Source of the DNA: Thermomicrobiales bacterium
GTDB taxonomy: Bacteria; Chloroflexota; Chloroflexia; Thermomicrobiales; UBA6265
Reading direction: 5' to 3'
DNA length: 64,000 bases
Assembly: GCA_020432165.1 (NCBI GenBank)
Contig: JAGQGU010000006.1
Coordinates: 62,001 to 126,000 of the forward strand
Part shown: positions 1 through 8,452 of the stretch, piece by piece
Layout of the letters: each line of letters opens with the position of its first letter
How positions within the stretch are numbered: the stretch's first letter is position 1
Made by a program: the position numbers and the translations under genes
The notes under the pieces: model-generated
The model's database searches: none
Told to the model about the DNA's origin: nothing
What the model saw: only the letters and a program-made list of their open reading frames with translations

Positions 1-195
1 CGTGCAGGTTGCACAGCCTCTCCCGGATGGATGTGGACGCAGAATCTGAAGGGTCGACACTCGGGTTAGGTCAGCAACCATAGTCCACCACTATAGAGAG
101 CTAGCGGGCTCGAGGGCTGATGTCAGGGAATTCCGAGTTGCCAGCATAAGATTGTCGGGATGGTTCTGCGACTTTTTCGGCGGGGCCAAACTTGC

Positions 196-224
196 TTGAA
201 ATAGCCAGTTTTCAGGCGTACTGT
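196..224 (+). promoter_or_regulatory. Putative feo operon promoter
   Basis: A -35-like TTGAAA (196-201) is followed after 17 bases by a -10-like TACTGT (219-224), about 70 bases before the first feoA start. The rest of 1-296 holds no gene I can support and no clear Fur or DtxR operator. The match is moderate only. Confidence 0.35.
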
Positions 225-296
225 GGCGGTAACAATCCGATAGGCCGGGTCGGTTTTGTACACAAGCCGGTCGAGATAACGCGCGAGGGAACGACG

Positions 297-542
297 ATGA
301 TCCCTATGACAGCCATTACGGTTGGAGAGTGTTTTCAGATAACGAGGATTGGCGGTAGCGCCGATTTTAGACGACATCTGGAGTCTCTCGGCTTTGTAGT
401 AGGTTGTGTTGTCACGGTTATCGCCCATACCGCCTGCGATCTCATTGTCAATATTCGAGGTTCACGTATAGCGCTGGGACGCGGCATCGCCTGCAAGGTC
501 TTCGGTTGCCCCTGCGCATTGCAGGAGGTATGTCAGCTATGA
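297..542 (+). CDS. feoA: FeoA domain protein, first copy, Cys-rich tail
   Basis: Small cytosolic SH3-like FeoA protein, 81 residues, which in this family assists the FeoB ferrous iron permease. The ATG at 297 is preceded by GAGGGA (285-290); an upstream in-frame start at 192 would add 35 residues not typical of the family. The core (VGECFQITRIGG, RRHLESLGFVVG, VTVIAH, LIVNIRGSRIALGRGIA) fits FeoA. It is odd in carrying five cysteines in its second half, including a C-x5-CPC-x5-C arrangement near the C terminus, which may bind metal (inference). The stop overlaps the next gene's start in ATGA, so the four feo genes are translationally coupled. Confidence 0.8.
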   Translation: MIPMTAITVGECFQITRIGGSADFRRHLESLGFVVGCVVTVIAHTACDLIVNIRGSRIALGRGIACKVFGCPCALQEVCQL

Positions 543-763
543 CAACGCTGAGAGATGTAGCGATCGGTGAAGCATGCCAGATCCACCGTGTGATTGGAGA
601 TGGTGAGCTCAAGCGCCGCATTGTTGCCATGGGCCTGACGCGCGGGACAACCGTGCGTGTGACCAATTTGGCTCCGCTCGGCGATCCCCTCGAGCTTCAG
701 GTTCGGGGCTATCAGCTCAGCGTTCGTAAAGATGATGCCGCCAGAATCGAGGTCACGCTATGA
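539..763 (+). CDS. feoA: FeoA domain protein, second copy
   Basis: Second FeoA-type protein, 74 residues, in the same operon. AGGAGG (523-528) suits the ATG at 539, ten bases on; an alternative ATG at 530 is too close. It shows the FeoA pattern LRDVAIGEACQI, LKRRIVAMGL, GTTVRVTNLAPLGDPLEL and a final beta strand QLSVRKDDAARIEV, without the cysteine tail of the first copy. It overlaps feoB by ATGA (760-763). Two FeoA copies before one FeoB occur in several Gram-positive and anaerobic lineages; here they may form different contacts with the permease, which is inference. Confidence 0.85.
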   Translation: MTTLRDVAIGEACQIHRVIGDGELKRRIVAMGLTRGTTVRVTNLAPLGDPLELQVRGYQLSVRKDDAARIEVTL

Positions 764-2892
764 CTCGCACCATCGCTCTGGCGGGAAATCCCAATTCCGG
801 CAAATCCACTCTCTTCAATCGACTTACCGGATCGAAGCAATCTGTTGGTAACTGGCCGGGAGTAACGCTGGAACGCAAGGTTGGTCGGCTTCGCCAACAC
901 CCTGACGTTGCGATCGTCGATCTTCCGGGTGTCTATTCGCTCTCTGCCTACACATTGGAGGAGCGGGTTGCACGCGACTACCTGCTTGATGCCAAACCCG
1001 ATTGCATCATCAACATCGTTGATGGCACCAACCTCGAACGCAACCTCTTCCTGACCACGCAGCTGTTGGAGCTGGGTATTCCGGTGGTCATCGCCGTCAA
1101 TATGATGGATCTCGTGCGTCATCAGGGACTCACGCTTGATACCAGCCTGCTATCCCGCAACCTGGGTGTGCCAGTGGTGGAGATTAGTGCCTCGCACGGT
1201 AGCGGTATCGACCATCTGACGGATGCGGTGCTGCGTGGGCACACCGTACCAGCCTTGCTCCCATACACGCCGGAGCATGAGGCTGCGCTCGCAGCAATCA
1301 TGCAGGTGGTGGGGACCTCGAATCGCTGGATCGCCACCCAGGTGTTCGAGCGCGACGAGTTCGTGAATCCGCGCCTGCCGCAGATTGCCCGCGTGCAGGA
1401 GCAACTCGAGTCGATCATCACCAGGCGTGAAGATGCACTCGATGACGACGCCATTTCCATCATGGCTGCAGAGCGCTACACACAGGTGACCAATGTGTTG
1501 CCGGGTTCATTCACGTCGACATCGGCGCGGTCCCTGACCTTGAGCGATCACATTGATCAGATTGTCACCAACCGTTGGCTGGCGTTGCCAATCTTCGCGG
1601 TCGTGATGTTTGCTGTCTACTACATCGCGGTCACCACCGTTGGTACCTATGTGACCGACTACACCAACGATGTCATCTTCGGCAACTTTGTGCCGAATCA
1701 CGTTGCTGTCTGGTTGAGCGATATCGGTACCGCTGAATGGCTTAATCGCCTGGTGGTCGAAGGGATTATCGGCGGTGTCGGTGCTGTGCTTGGATTCGTG
1801 CCACAACTGATGTTGCTCTTCATCTTTTTGGCCATCCTGGAGGATAGCGGTTACATGGCGCGCGTGGCCTTCATTATGGATCGCGCCTTCCGTCATTTTG
1901 GTCTGAGCGGCAAGAGCTTTATCCCGATGCTGATTGGTACGGGATGTAGTGTCCCCGGCATTATGGCAAGCCGTACGATCGAGAACGAACGCGATCGCAA
2001 GCTCACCGCCATGACCACCAGTTTCATCCCGTGCGGAGCCAAGTTGGCGGTGATTGCCCTGATCTCCGGCGCCATCTTCCAGGGTGCGTGGTGGGTGGCA
2101 CCCAGCGCCTACTTCGTCGGCATGGCGGCGGTGATTCTGAGCGGCATCATTTTGAAGAAGTCAGTGCTGTTCAGCGGCGATCCTGCGCCTTTTGTAATGG
2201 AATTGCCACCCTATCACGCTCCTCGACCGAGTGTGGTGTTGCGCTCAATGTGGGATCGATCATGGGCGTTCATCCGTCGGGCTGGAACCATCATCCTGCT
2301 CGCCACCATGACCATCTGGTTTCTGGCTAATGTGGGGTGGCAACATGGTCCGCGCTTTGTTGACGATCTGGACAACAGCTTCCTGGCAGCGGTGAGTGGC
2401 AGTATCGCCTGGATATTCGCACCCCTTGGTTGGGGTACCTGGCAGTCCACGGCGGCGACCCTCTCCGGCCTCGTTGCGAAAGAAAGCGTGGTTGGTACCT
2501 TTGGTGTGCTCTACGGCGTGGCCGACGTTTCCGACGATGGAGCCGAGGTTTGGGGACAGCTGGCGGCCAGTTTCACGGTGCTCGCCGCCTATAGCTTCCT
2601 GCTCTTCAATCTCCTCTGTGCACCCTGCTTCGCGGCTATCGGCGCGATCCGACGGGAAATGGGTAACGGTCGATGGACAGCGTTTGCTGTCGCCTATCAA
2701 ACCGTCTTTGCCTGGACGATCTCGTTCATCTTCTATCAGGTTGGCATCGCGATCCGTGATCGCGCGGTTGATGGCTGGACCATCCTGGCGGTGGTGGCGT
2801 TAGCTGGCATCGTTTGGTTGTTGGTGAAAAAGCCTGCCCGGCCACGCCGGGCGGCAGTGGTCGCCAGTATTGGATCGGAGGCCACAGCATGA
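760..2892 (+). CDS. feoB: Ferrous iron transporter FeoB
   Basis: Polytopic inner-membrane Fe(II) permease, 710 residues, with an N-terminal GTPase. The G motifs are visible: G1 GNPNSGKS (9-16), G2 GVTLE (34-38), G3 DLPG (54-57), G4 NMMD (114-117). A helical linker follows to about residue 260, then the membrane region with the two Gate-type segments: GYMARVAFIMDR followed by GTGCSVPGIMASRTI, and later TLSGLVAKESVVGTFGVLYG and LCAPCFAAIGAIRREMG. The cysteines in GCSVPG and APCFAAI are the conserved FeoB pair. Length is normal for the family. It lies third in the feo operon, with ATGA overlaps on both sides, so FeoA and the Cys-rich protein should be made with it. Confidence 0.97.
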   Translation: MTRTIALAGNPNSGKSTLFNRLTGSKQSVGNWPGVTLERKVGRLRQHPDVAIVDLPGVYSLSAYTLEERVARDYLLDAKPDCIINIVDGTNLERNLFLTTQLLELGIPVVIAVNMMDLVRHQGLTLDTSLLSRNLGVPVVEISASHGSGIDHLTDAVLRGHTVPALLPYTPEHEAALAAIMQVVGTSNRWIATQVFERDEFVNPRLPQIARVQEQLESIITRREDALDDDAISIMAAERYTQVTNVLPGSFTSTSARSLTLSDHIDQIVTNRWLALPIFAVVMFAVYYIAVTTVGTYVTDYTNDVIFGNFVPNHVAVWLSDIGTAEWLNRLVVEGIIGGVGAVLGFVPQLMLLFIFLAILEDSGYMARVAFIMDRAFRHFGLSGKSFIPMLIGTGCSVPGIMASRTIENERDRKLTAMTTSFIPCGAKLAVIALISGAIFQGAWWVAPSAYFVGMAAVILSGIILKKSVLFSGDPAPFVMELPPYHAPRPSVVLRSMWDRSWAFIRRAGTIILLATMTIWFLANVGWQHGPRFVDDLDNSFLAAVSGSIAWIFAPLGWGTWQSTAATLSGLVAKESVVGTFGVLYGVADVSDDGAEVWGQLAASFTVLAAYSFLLFNLLCAPCFAAIGAIRREMGNGRWTAFAVAYQTVFAWTISFIFYQVGIAIRDRAVDGWTILAVVALAGIVWLLVKKPARPRRAAVVASIGSEATA

Positions 2893-3095
2893 TCGCGACG
2901 GTTGTCATTTCCGCCATGCTGATAGTGATCGTCGGTATGATCGTGCGCAGTATGGTGCTGAAGGCGCGATCGGGCCAGTCGGTGGGGTGCGGAGGATGCA
3001 GCGGCTGCTCGGTGGCGTCATGCTGCAGTCGCGCAGAGAAAGACTCAGCTCAGATCATCCAGATTCAGATGCCGAGGCAGAGGCAGAGAAGCTAA
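2889..3095 (+). CDS. FeoB-associated Cys-rich membrane protein
   Basis: A 68-residue protein whose ATG (2889) overlaps the feoB stop. It has one N-terminal membrane helix (IATVVISAMLIVIVGMIVRS), then a short glycine/cysteine-rich stretch with a CGGCSGCSVASCC pattern and a basic tail. This is the layout of the FeoB-associated Cys-rich membrane protein family. The role is unproven in the family; the cysteines suggest iron or Fe-S contact at the FeoB exit side (inference). It ends four bases into the 3' end of the convergent GH13 gene, so there is no room for a separate terminator. Confidence 0.75.
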   Translation: MIATVVISAMLIVIVGMIVRSMVLKARSGQSVGCGGCSGCSVASCCSRAEKDSAQIIQIQMPRQRQRS

Positions 3096-4672
3096 TCCAG
3101 AACCCAGATGCCTCCGCTCTGAGCCGCCATGATACCGAGGTCTACTTCACCATGCACCGCGATCACGGTGCCATCCAGCGCACTTTTCGCTGTGGAGATA
3201 CCCTCTCCCATCGACAAGCGGACGGCTTCTGATTCCGTTTTACCCATGTTGATCGCGACCAAAATGGATTCAGTGGGCGTCGACCGGGTGAAGGCGAGAA
3301 TGCTGCGTTGACCAACATCGAAGCTGACGAAATCTCCGGTGCGGAGCGCTTCGTGTTGCGCTCGTGCATGCGCCCAGAGGCGGTAGAGATTGAGGAGTGA
3401 CCCTGGATCGGCATCCTGCACCGCCACATTGGTCTCCTCCCAGCCTGGCTGGAGAGCGATGAAGGGTGTGCCGGTGGTAAAGCCCGCATTGGCCTCGCTG
3501 CTCCACTGCATGGGTGTGCGGATGGTGGGATCAGGTTTTTCACCGGGCATACCGATCTCTTCTCCGTAGTAGATGAAGGGGATACCGGGCAGGCTTAGCA
3601 GGATCATCGCGGCGACACCGAGTTTGGCCACATCGCCATCCAATGTGCTCGCTATTCGCTCCTGATCATGATTGGTCAGGAAGGTCCCCCAACGCTGATT
3701 GGGTAATCGCTCGGCCGCACCATTGGCGAAGTTTCTGATCTTTACGGCGTTCCCAAAGTTGACTCCATTGATGATCTCCTGCGCCAACTGGAAATGAAAG
3801 AACGCATCCAGACCGTTGGGGTAGTAGGGCTGGATGCCATCCGTGCCACTGCCCATGACCTCGCCGATCGTAAAGGCATCCGCTTTGGCGGCTCGCACCC
3901 AGCCCGCGAAAGTCTCGATCCAGGCGATTGTTTCTGGTGTACCTTCCTGGATCTGTCCCTCCTCGATCACATGCTTGATCGCATCCATGCGGAAGCCATC
4001 GGCACCCATATCGGTGAGCCAGAACTCGGTGATACGGCGGACTTCGGCATTGACATCAAAATTACGGAAGTTCAGATCGGGCATGGCGCTATCGAAGATG
4101 CCGTAATAGAATCCGCTTCCATACGGATTCGGATGCCACACTTTTTCGCCCCACGGTCCCAAATATCCTGGATCACTCTCGCTAAAGATGTACCAGTCGC
4201 GTTTGGCGCTGGCGGGATCGCTGGCGGCCTCAATGAACCAGGGATGCTCGACCGATGTGTGATTGATGGGAAGATCGAGGATCACACGCATATCGCGTGC
4301 ATGCAACGCATCGACCAGCGCTCGAAAGTCATCGTTCGTGCCGAACTCAGGATTCACATTGTCATAATCGGTGACGTCGTAGCCGTGGTAACTCGGCGAG
4401 GGAAAGATTGGCATCAGCCAGATTCCGTTCACTCCGAGACTGGATTCACTGCCATCGTTCAGGTAATCCAGTCGATGTTGCAGACCAGAGAAGTCTCCGA
4501 TGCCATCACCATCGCTATCCTGAAACGCTCGCACGAAGACCTCGTAGAAGAGTGCTCCTTGCCACCAGAGGGATTCAGTGGGAGTTGGAGTTGCTTGTGC
4601 CCAGGTGGTGAGAGGCAATCCGTTGATGAGCAGAGTGCTGGTTAGGAAGGAGCGACGATTGAGCGTGGACAT
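3092..4672 (-). CDS. Secreted GH13 alpha-glucosidase/amylase family enzyme
   Basis: Glycoside hydrolase family 13, 526 residues, probably exported: NRRSFL near the N terminus and a hydrophobic stretch ending in AQA look like a twin-arginine signal. The barrel motifs are complete: region I DLPINH (133-138), region II GFRMDAIKH with nucleophile Asp230, region III FTIGEVMG with acid/base Glu271, region IV FLTNHD with Asp336, plus the domain-B PDLNF motif. The start YEVFVRAFQDSDGDGIGDFSGL and the QPDP-like loop place it nearer oligo-1,6-glucosidase/alpha-glucosidase-type enzymes than true endo-amylases. It hydrolyses or transfers alpha-glucosyl units; substrate cannot be fixed here. A sugar ABC importer lies at the other end of the window, not linked. 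Confidence 0.9.
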   Translation of the reverse strand: MSTLNRRSFLTSTLLINGLPLTTWAQATPTPTESLWWQGALFYEVFVRAFQDSDGDGIGDFSGLQHRLDYLNDGSESSLGVNGIWLMPIFPSPSYHGYDVTDYDNVNPEFGTNDDFRALVDALHARDMRVILDLPINHTSVEHPWFIEAASDPASAKRDWYIFSESDPGYLGPWGEKVWHPNPYGSGFYYGIFDSAMPDLNFRNFDVNAEVRRITEFWLTDMGADGFRMDAIKHVIEEGQIQEGTPETIAWIETFAGWVRAAKADAFTIGEVMGSGTDGIQPYYPNGLDAFFHFQLAQEIINGVNFGNAVKIRNFANGAAERLPNQRWGTFLTNHDQERIASTLDGDVAKLGVAAMILLSLPGIPFIYYGEEIGMPGEKPDPTIRTPMQWSSEANAGFTTGTPFIALQPGWEETNVAVQDADPGSLLNLYRLWAHARAQHEALRTGDFVSFDVGQRSILAFTRSTPTESILVAINMGKTESEAVRLSMGEGISTAKSALDGTVIAVHGEVDLGIMAAQSGGIWVLD

Positions 4673-4777
4673 GCGAAGTCTCCCGTGGGTGTCGACGTCG
4701 ATTCTGGCACCCAGTGTAGGTCATTCCGGGGGCTATACTTCGGCAAAGGTGATGATTGTCTCAGCGTCAGGAATCCC

Positions 4778-5806
4778 GTGTTCGCCACACTCCTTCTCGT
4801 GCTTGCGCTCGTATCCACCCCCGTCGCTTCTCCGATTGCTGTAGATTTCACGCCGGATACAACGGTGGTGCTTACCGGCGAACCGATCGTCTCCCCATTG
4901 GTAACGACGGATGCGATCATCGTGGCACTCGCCAGTGGTGATGTGGTGGCGCTGAGCCTGGATGGTGAGCCCTTGTGGGATACGCCGTTGCCGGCGCCAG
5001 CAAGCAATGCGCTCGTGCTTATGGATGATCTGGTGCTGGTTCCTGGCGAGGACGGTTCACTCTACGTGCTCGATCGGGCTAGCGGCGATATCGAGGAAAC
5101 GGTGGTGCTGGCCAGCCAACCATTGGTGCAGCCGATAGTGGTTGAGGAAAGCCTCTTCGTCGGCGATATTCGTGGCACGATTCATGTTGTGGATCGTACC
5201 GATTTTCGCGAAACAAATGCCATTGTTGTGGGTAGCGAGCTCTACCCGGGTGCTGTGCTCGTGGGCGATACCATAGTAGTAGTTGCTGATACCCGGGTAG
5301 CAACGGCTATCGATACGCAGACACAGACGGTTCTGTGGCAGTCGGTTCTTGCCGATAATGCGTTTGTCCTCGCTACCACTCCTGCCGATGAGATTGTGAT
5401 CGGTGGCGAGCATGGATTCGTGACACTGCTCGCTCCTACTGGTGAAGCGATTTGGCAGAGCGCCGCTGGCAGCCTGCCCGTGACTGATGTGACCATGACG
5501 GATTCCGGCGTGGTTGTATCGCTTGAGGATGGCATGGTCGTTGAGTTGGACGATGCAACCGGATCGGTGAACTGGAGATCGGTGGCTACCAGCCGTGTCT
5601 GGTTCCCGACAGATCAGTGCAGCGAATCATGTCTCGTCATGACGGACACCGGTATGTTGGCCTCACTGGACGTTACTGATGGGGCCATCACGCCAATAGT
5701 GGTTGTGGCTACCGAGGTAACGGTGGCTCCGGTTCTCTCCGCCGGCAGGCTGGTGGTTCCGTTGACCAATGGCACCCTGTTAATCTGGAACCATGCGGCT
5801 GAATAG
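4778..5806 (+). CDS. Secreted PQQ-type beta-propeller repeat protein
   Basis: About 342 residues. The open frame reaches back to 4685, but GTG at 4778 with AGGA just upstream gives a standard signal peptide (FATLLLVLALVSTPVAS), so I prefer it. The mature part repeats strand blades of the outer-membrane assembly/PQQ-like type: GDVVALSLDGEPLWDTPLP, GSLYVLDRASGDI, GTIHVVDR, ATAIDTQTQTVLWQS, GFVTLLAPTGEAIWQS, GMVVELDDATGSVNWRS. Each blade pairs a variable name or constant with a Trp-containing strand. No catalytic motif or PQQ ligands can be identified. Likely an extracytoplasmic scaffold or binding protein. It is divergent from the GH13 gene (start gap about 105 bases), and the two could share regulation. 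Confidence 0.75.
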   Translation: MFATLLLVLALVSTPVASPIAVDFTPDTTVVLTGEPIVSPLVTTDAIIVALASGDVVALSLDGEPLWDTPLPAPASNALVLMDDLVLVPGEDGSLYVLDRASGDIEETVVLASQPLVQPIVVEESLFVGDIRGTIHVVDRTDFRETNAIVVGSELYPGAVLVGDTIVVVADTRVATAIDTQTQTVLWQSVLADNAFVLATTPADEIVIGGEHGFVTLLAPTGEAIWQSAAGSLPVTDVTMTDSGVVVSLEDGMVVELDDATGSVNWRSVATSRVWFPTDQCSESCLVMTDTGMLASLDVTDGAITPIVVVATEVTVAPVLSAGRLVVPLTNGTLLIWNHAAE

Positions 5807-5812
5807 GGTGGT

Positions 5813-6772
5813 CTAGCTCCCAAGATACTCCACAAGCTGATCGCGATTGAACTCCATCAGACCAATGTACGTGTCGACACCTTCGCCGAAGCTGTCTGTG
5901 AGCAATGTAGCGATGCGGACATCGCCTTCCTGCTCCAGCACATCAAGCACGCTCGTATTGAACTGTGGCTCGGCGAAGACAACATCAACTCCACTCTCTT
6001 CGATCACGCCGAGAAGATCAGCGATGTCCTGGGCCGAAGCCTCGCCATCGGGGTGTTCCAGCACGATGCCGATGATCTCGAAGTCATAGCGAGCAGCGAA
6101 ATATCGGAAGGCATCGTGGAATACCAACAGCTTTCGTCTTTCCGCGGGAATATCGGCAAACGCCTGAGACAGGTTGGCGTGCAGGGCTTCCAGTTGCTTC
6201 ACATAGGCATCCGCATTTTCGACATAGATAGCTGCGTTGTCCGTATCGAGTTCGCCAAGGAATGTCGTAATCGCAGGCACGGCCTGGACGATGGTGAGCG
6301 GATCGAGCCAGATGTGCGGATCGCCTCCCCGGAGATCGTGCACATGGTCGCCGTGATCGATAACTTCGTCGACCACGATAAGCTCCACATGATTGGTCAC
6401 GACGAATTCCGGAATGTTGTTATCGCGCACTGTCCGTCTCCAGCCACCCGTCTCGACGAAAGGCTCCAGGGTTGCGCCGATGGAGATGAATGCATCGGCC
6501 TCGGTCACGCGCACCATATCCTCGGGCGCTGCTTCCCAGGTGTGGGGATCGGCGTTGGCGGGCATGATGGAGAAGAGGTTGGCCTTATCCCCGACGATGT
6601 TGGCGACGATATCCTGCAGGATCGGTATGCTGATCGCAATCGAGATCGGGGCGGCTGCGAGCAGCGTGCGCTGCGATGAGAGCGGCATCAGGAGCGAAGT
6701 CCCTGCCACACCACGCAGAAGAACGCGTCTGCTGAGGCCAACGGTATGATTGCATTGGGGTGAATGATGCAC
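5813..6772 (-). CDS. Zinc/manganese-binding protein of TroA/ZnuA family
   Basis: Metal ABC transporter substrate-binding protein, 319 residues, with a twin-arginine-like leader (SRRVLLRG, then a hydrophobic run). Likely ligands are the family's conserved residues: His in NADPHTWE, His in GDPHIWLDP, His in FHDAFRYF, and the acidic residue in VFAEPQFN. A short charged loop VIDHGDHVHDLRGG with three histidines sits before the second ligand, as in zinc-binding ZnuA proteins. No znuB or znuC gene is in the window, so its permease partner lies elsewhere. Two nearly identical palindromes lie upstream (6800-6820 and 6843-6857) and are the likely sites for a metal-sensing repressor. Zn is slightly favoured over Mn because of the His loop. 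Confidence 0.88.
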   Translation of the reverse strand: MHHSPQCNHTVGLSRRVLLRGVAGTSLLMPLSSQRTLLAAAPISIAISIPILQDIVANIVGDKANLFSIMPANADPHTWEAAPEDMVRVTEADAFISIGATLEPFVETGGWRRTVRDNNIPEFVVTNHVELIVVDEVIDHGDHVHDLRGGDPHIWLDPLTIVQAVPAITTFLGELDTDNAAIYVENADAYVKQLEALHANLSQAFADIPAERRKLLVFHDAFRYFAARYDFEIIGIVLEHPDGEASAQDIADLLGVIEESGVDVVFAEPQFNTSVLDVLEQEGDVRIATLLTDSFGEGVDTYIGLMEFNRDQLVEYLGS

Positions 6773-6799
6773 GGATACTCTTTCCTCTTGAAGCCATCG

Positions 6800-6820
6800 T
6801 AGTGATACTTTGTATCACTA
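6800..6820. promoter_or_regulatory. Palindromic operator 1 upstream of znuA-like gene
   Basis: A perfect inverted repeat: 9-base arm TAGTGATAC (6800-6808), 3-base centre TTT, arm GTATCACTA (6812-6820). It lies 28 bases before the ZnuA-like start on the minus strand. Its core TGATAC-N3-GTATCA is repeated 43 bases further upstream, so both are probably bound by the same dimeric metal sensor (Fur/Zur or DtxR type; inference). Confidence 0.7.
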
Positions 6821-6842
6821 ATGGAAAGAGTATACCGTCTGA

Positions 6843-6857
6843 TGATACTGAGTATCA
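6843..6857. promoter_or_regulatory. Palindromic operator 2 upstream of znuA-like gene
   Basis: Second copy of the core: TGATAC (6843-6848), centre TGA, GTATCA (6852-6857). Centre-to-centre distance to the first is about 40 bases, close to four helical turns, so both could sit on one DNA face. Its last three bases are also the stop codon (minus strand) of the nucleotidyltransferase-like gene. Confidence 0.65.
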
Positions 6858-7823
6858 AATAGAATCAAAGGCATCAATCCATTGCAGGACGCTCATGGTC
6901 TTGGCGGCACGGTCGGATCGATCAAGCAGACCCAATGTGGCCAACATGCGGTCGAATTCGGCCTCGAAGATGGATTCGCCGAGACCAGCGTCCGCCCGAA
7001 GTGTGAGACAGCGCGCACTGGTAGCGATAATCCAGTAGAGCGCCTCGCGATGGAGTCCGGCATTGATGAGCTCTTGCGAACCGCCAATCGCGATCTCTGG
7101 CGCCAGCAAATCGCTTGCCCAGAACCGATCGGATTCCCTCGCCAGGTTCGTGTTCTCAGCCAGGATCATGGCTGTCTGATCAAGCCAGTCCTGCGTCTCT
7201 CGGGAGGAGATATCAGCAAAGCCATAGAGTCCAAGCAGTACCTCGTAGGCATCTGCCTGCATGACCCGTTTTGCCGCCACGAACCGTTTGCGTACCGTGA
7301 GCGGCACGCAGTGTGTCACGAGTGGCAGATGGGTGGTCAGAGTGGCGGGAAAGATCCAGTTCATCACCTGTTCTGGAGTGCTGGAGGCAAACGATTCCCC
7401 CGCGAGCCCCTTGTGTATCCGCTGCTTCATATCGTCGAGCCGCAGCGCAACGGCGGTGGGATGAGTAAATGTTTTGTGTAGATCTCGTTGGGCACGTTGG
7501 AGGCGGTCGTCGGTGTCATCCACGACGATGCCGAAGTTGAGCAGGCTTCCAACCACGGCATCGGTCGGCGCAGCTTCTATCTGTTGCCACGATAACCATG
7601 AGACATCGAGCAGCACGTTCTCGACTACGATCTTGCCGATTTTGGTTGCGGGCGGCTCTCCTGCAACGACGAGATAGCAGTCGATATCGGACGTGGGAGA
7701 GTAGAGCGTTTCAGGATCGGCCGTTGCCGCCGAGCCTCCGATGAACGCCGCGACGTGATCGATCTCCGTCGACTGGAGCCAATGTGTGGCGGTGGAGATA
7801 GCATCGGCAAGGGTCGTTGTCAT
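6855..7823 (-). CDS. Nucleotidyltransferase-fold protein
   Basis: About 322 residues from the ATG at 7823; the open frame runs far upstream, but the added part lies antisense to the next gene and has no family-like sequence. The N-terminal region has the polymerase-beta-type nucleotidyltransferase motif: GGSAAT, then SPTSDIDCYLVV, with the paired Asp residues that bind metal, and a later aspartate in VLLDVSWLSW. The rest is helical. Substrate is unknown; similar stand-alone proteins act on nucleic acids, antibiotics or small molecules. It is followed by the znuA-like gene on the same strand, with an operator overlapping its stop, and is divergent from the small membrane protein gene. Confidence 0.7.
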   Translation of the reverse strand: MTTTLADAISTATHWLQSTEIDHVAAFIGGSAATADPETLYSPTSDIDCYLVVAGEPPATKIGKIVVENVLLDVSWLSWQQIEAAPTDAVVGSLLNFGIVVDDTDDRLQRAQRDLHKTFTHPTAVALRLDDMKQRIHKGLAGESFASSTPEQVMNWIFPATLTTHLPLVTHCVPLTVRKRFVAAKRVMQADAYEVLLGLYGFADISSRETQDWLDQTAMILAENTNLARESDRFWASDLLAPEIAIGGSQELINAGLHREALYWIIATSARCLTLRADAGLGESIFEAEFDRMLATLGLLDRSDRAAKTMSVLQWIDAFDSI

Positions 7824-7871
7824 ACACCGATTGTAGAGCCAGCTATGATTAGTTGGAGAAACGGAGGTGTT

Positions 7872-8354
7872 ATGGAACGCATATTCGATCTCATCCTGGA
7901 CAACATCGGTATTACCATCTTTCTCCTTTTTACGATTTTCGGGGTGATTGGTCGCGGCGACAAGAAGAAGGCGGCCGAACAGCCGCAGCAGCAACCTGCA
8001 AAACCGGTGGAACCGGATGGACGACCGCTGGTGGAGCGCATGGCCGAGTATTTCGGCGTGGATCTGGAACAGACCACGCAGCCCGCACCGAAGACGGCAC
8101 CTCCTTCGACCTACGCCTCGGATGGTCGCCGTAGCCCCAATCAACGCAATGTCCAGCAGGATTATCCCGATCTCTTTGGTGGTGGTAGCCTCTTCAGCCA
8201 GGACGCCGATGCTGGCGAATTTGGCATGTCCAAGACCAAGTGGGGTTTCGACGAAACCGAGTGGGGGAGTACCTTCGAGAAGAGCGACGAGCAATGGGGT
8301 CATAGTTTCCCCGAGAAAAAGAGCAGCGAACCTGTCATCGAATGGCCGCAGTAA
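7872..8354 (+). CDS. Membrane-anchored hypothetical protein
   Basis: 160 residues starting at ATG 7872 behind GGAGG (7863-7867). One N-terminal hydrophobic helix (IFDLILDNIGITIFLLFTIFG) anchors a low-complexity, Gln/Pro-rich linker (KKKAAEQPQQQPAKPVEP) and an acidic/aromatic C-terminal part with WGFDETEWGSTF-like tryptophan repeats. I do not recognise a family. It is divergent from the nucleotidyltransferase-like gene and ends at a bidirectional hairpin. Function unknown. Confidence 0.6.
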   Translation: MERIFDLILDNIGITIFLLFTIFGVIGRGDKKKAAEQPQQQPAKPVEPDGRPLVERMAEYFGVDLEQTTQPAPKTAPPSTYASDGRRSPNQRNVQQDYPDLFGGGSLFSQDADAGEFGMSKTKWGFDETEWGSTFEKSDEQWGHSFPEKKSSEPVIEWPQ

Positions 8355-8365
8355 CGATTGGAGCA

Positions 8366-8411
8366 GGTTGATCCTTCCCAATCCTGAGCGTCGTGAAGGG
8401 TGCGATCAACC
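8366..8411. terminator. Hairpin between convergent genes
   Basis: Perfect 8-base outer arms GGTTGATC (8366-8373) and GATCAACC (8404-8411), with an inner CCTTC/GAAGG stem (8373-8377, 8395-8399). It lies between the stops of two convergent genes, as a shared terminator would, but without a strong T-run. The inner CTGAGCGTCGTGAAGGG part looks like a dispersed genomic repeat. Confidence 0.5.
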
Positions 8412-8452
8412 GAATAATTGCTAGCCAGGGACACGGCGGGACGGAGACGACC

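Noticed and set aside
1-190. Possible structured RNA at the window start
   Set aside because: No conserved riboswitch or tRNA block can be seen, and the sequence is cut at the edge.
4685-4777. N-terminal extension of the beta-propeller gene
   Set aside because: It would put the start 13 bases from the divergent GH13 start, leaving no promoter, and places the signal peptide in the middle of the chain.
7824-8381. Long upstream extension of the nucleotidyltransferase frame
   Set aside because: It is antisense to the small membrane protein gene and has no family-like sequence; ATG 7823 fits better.
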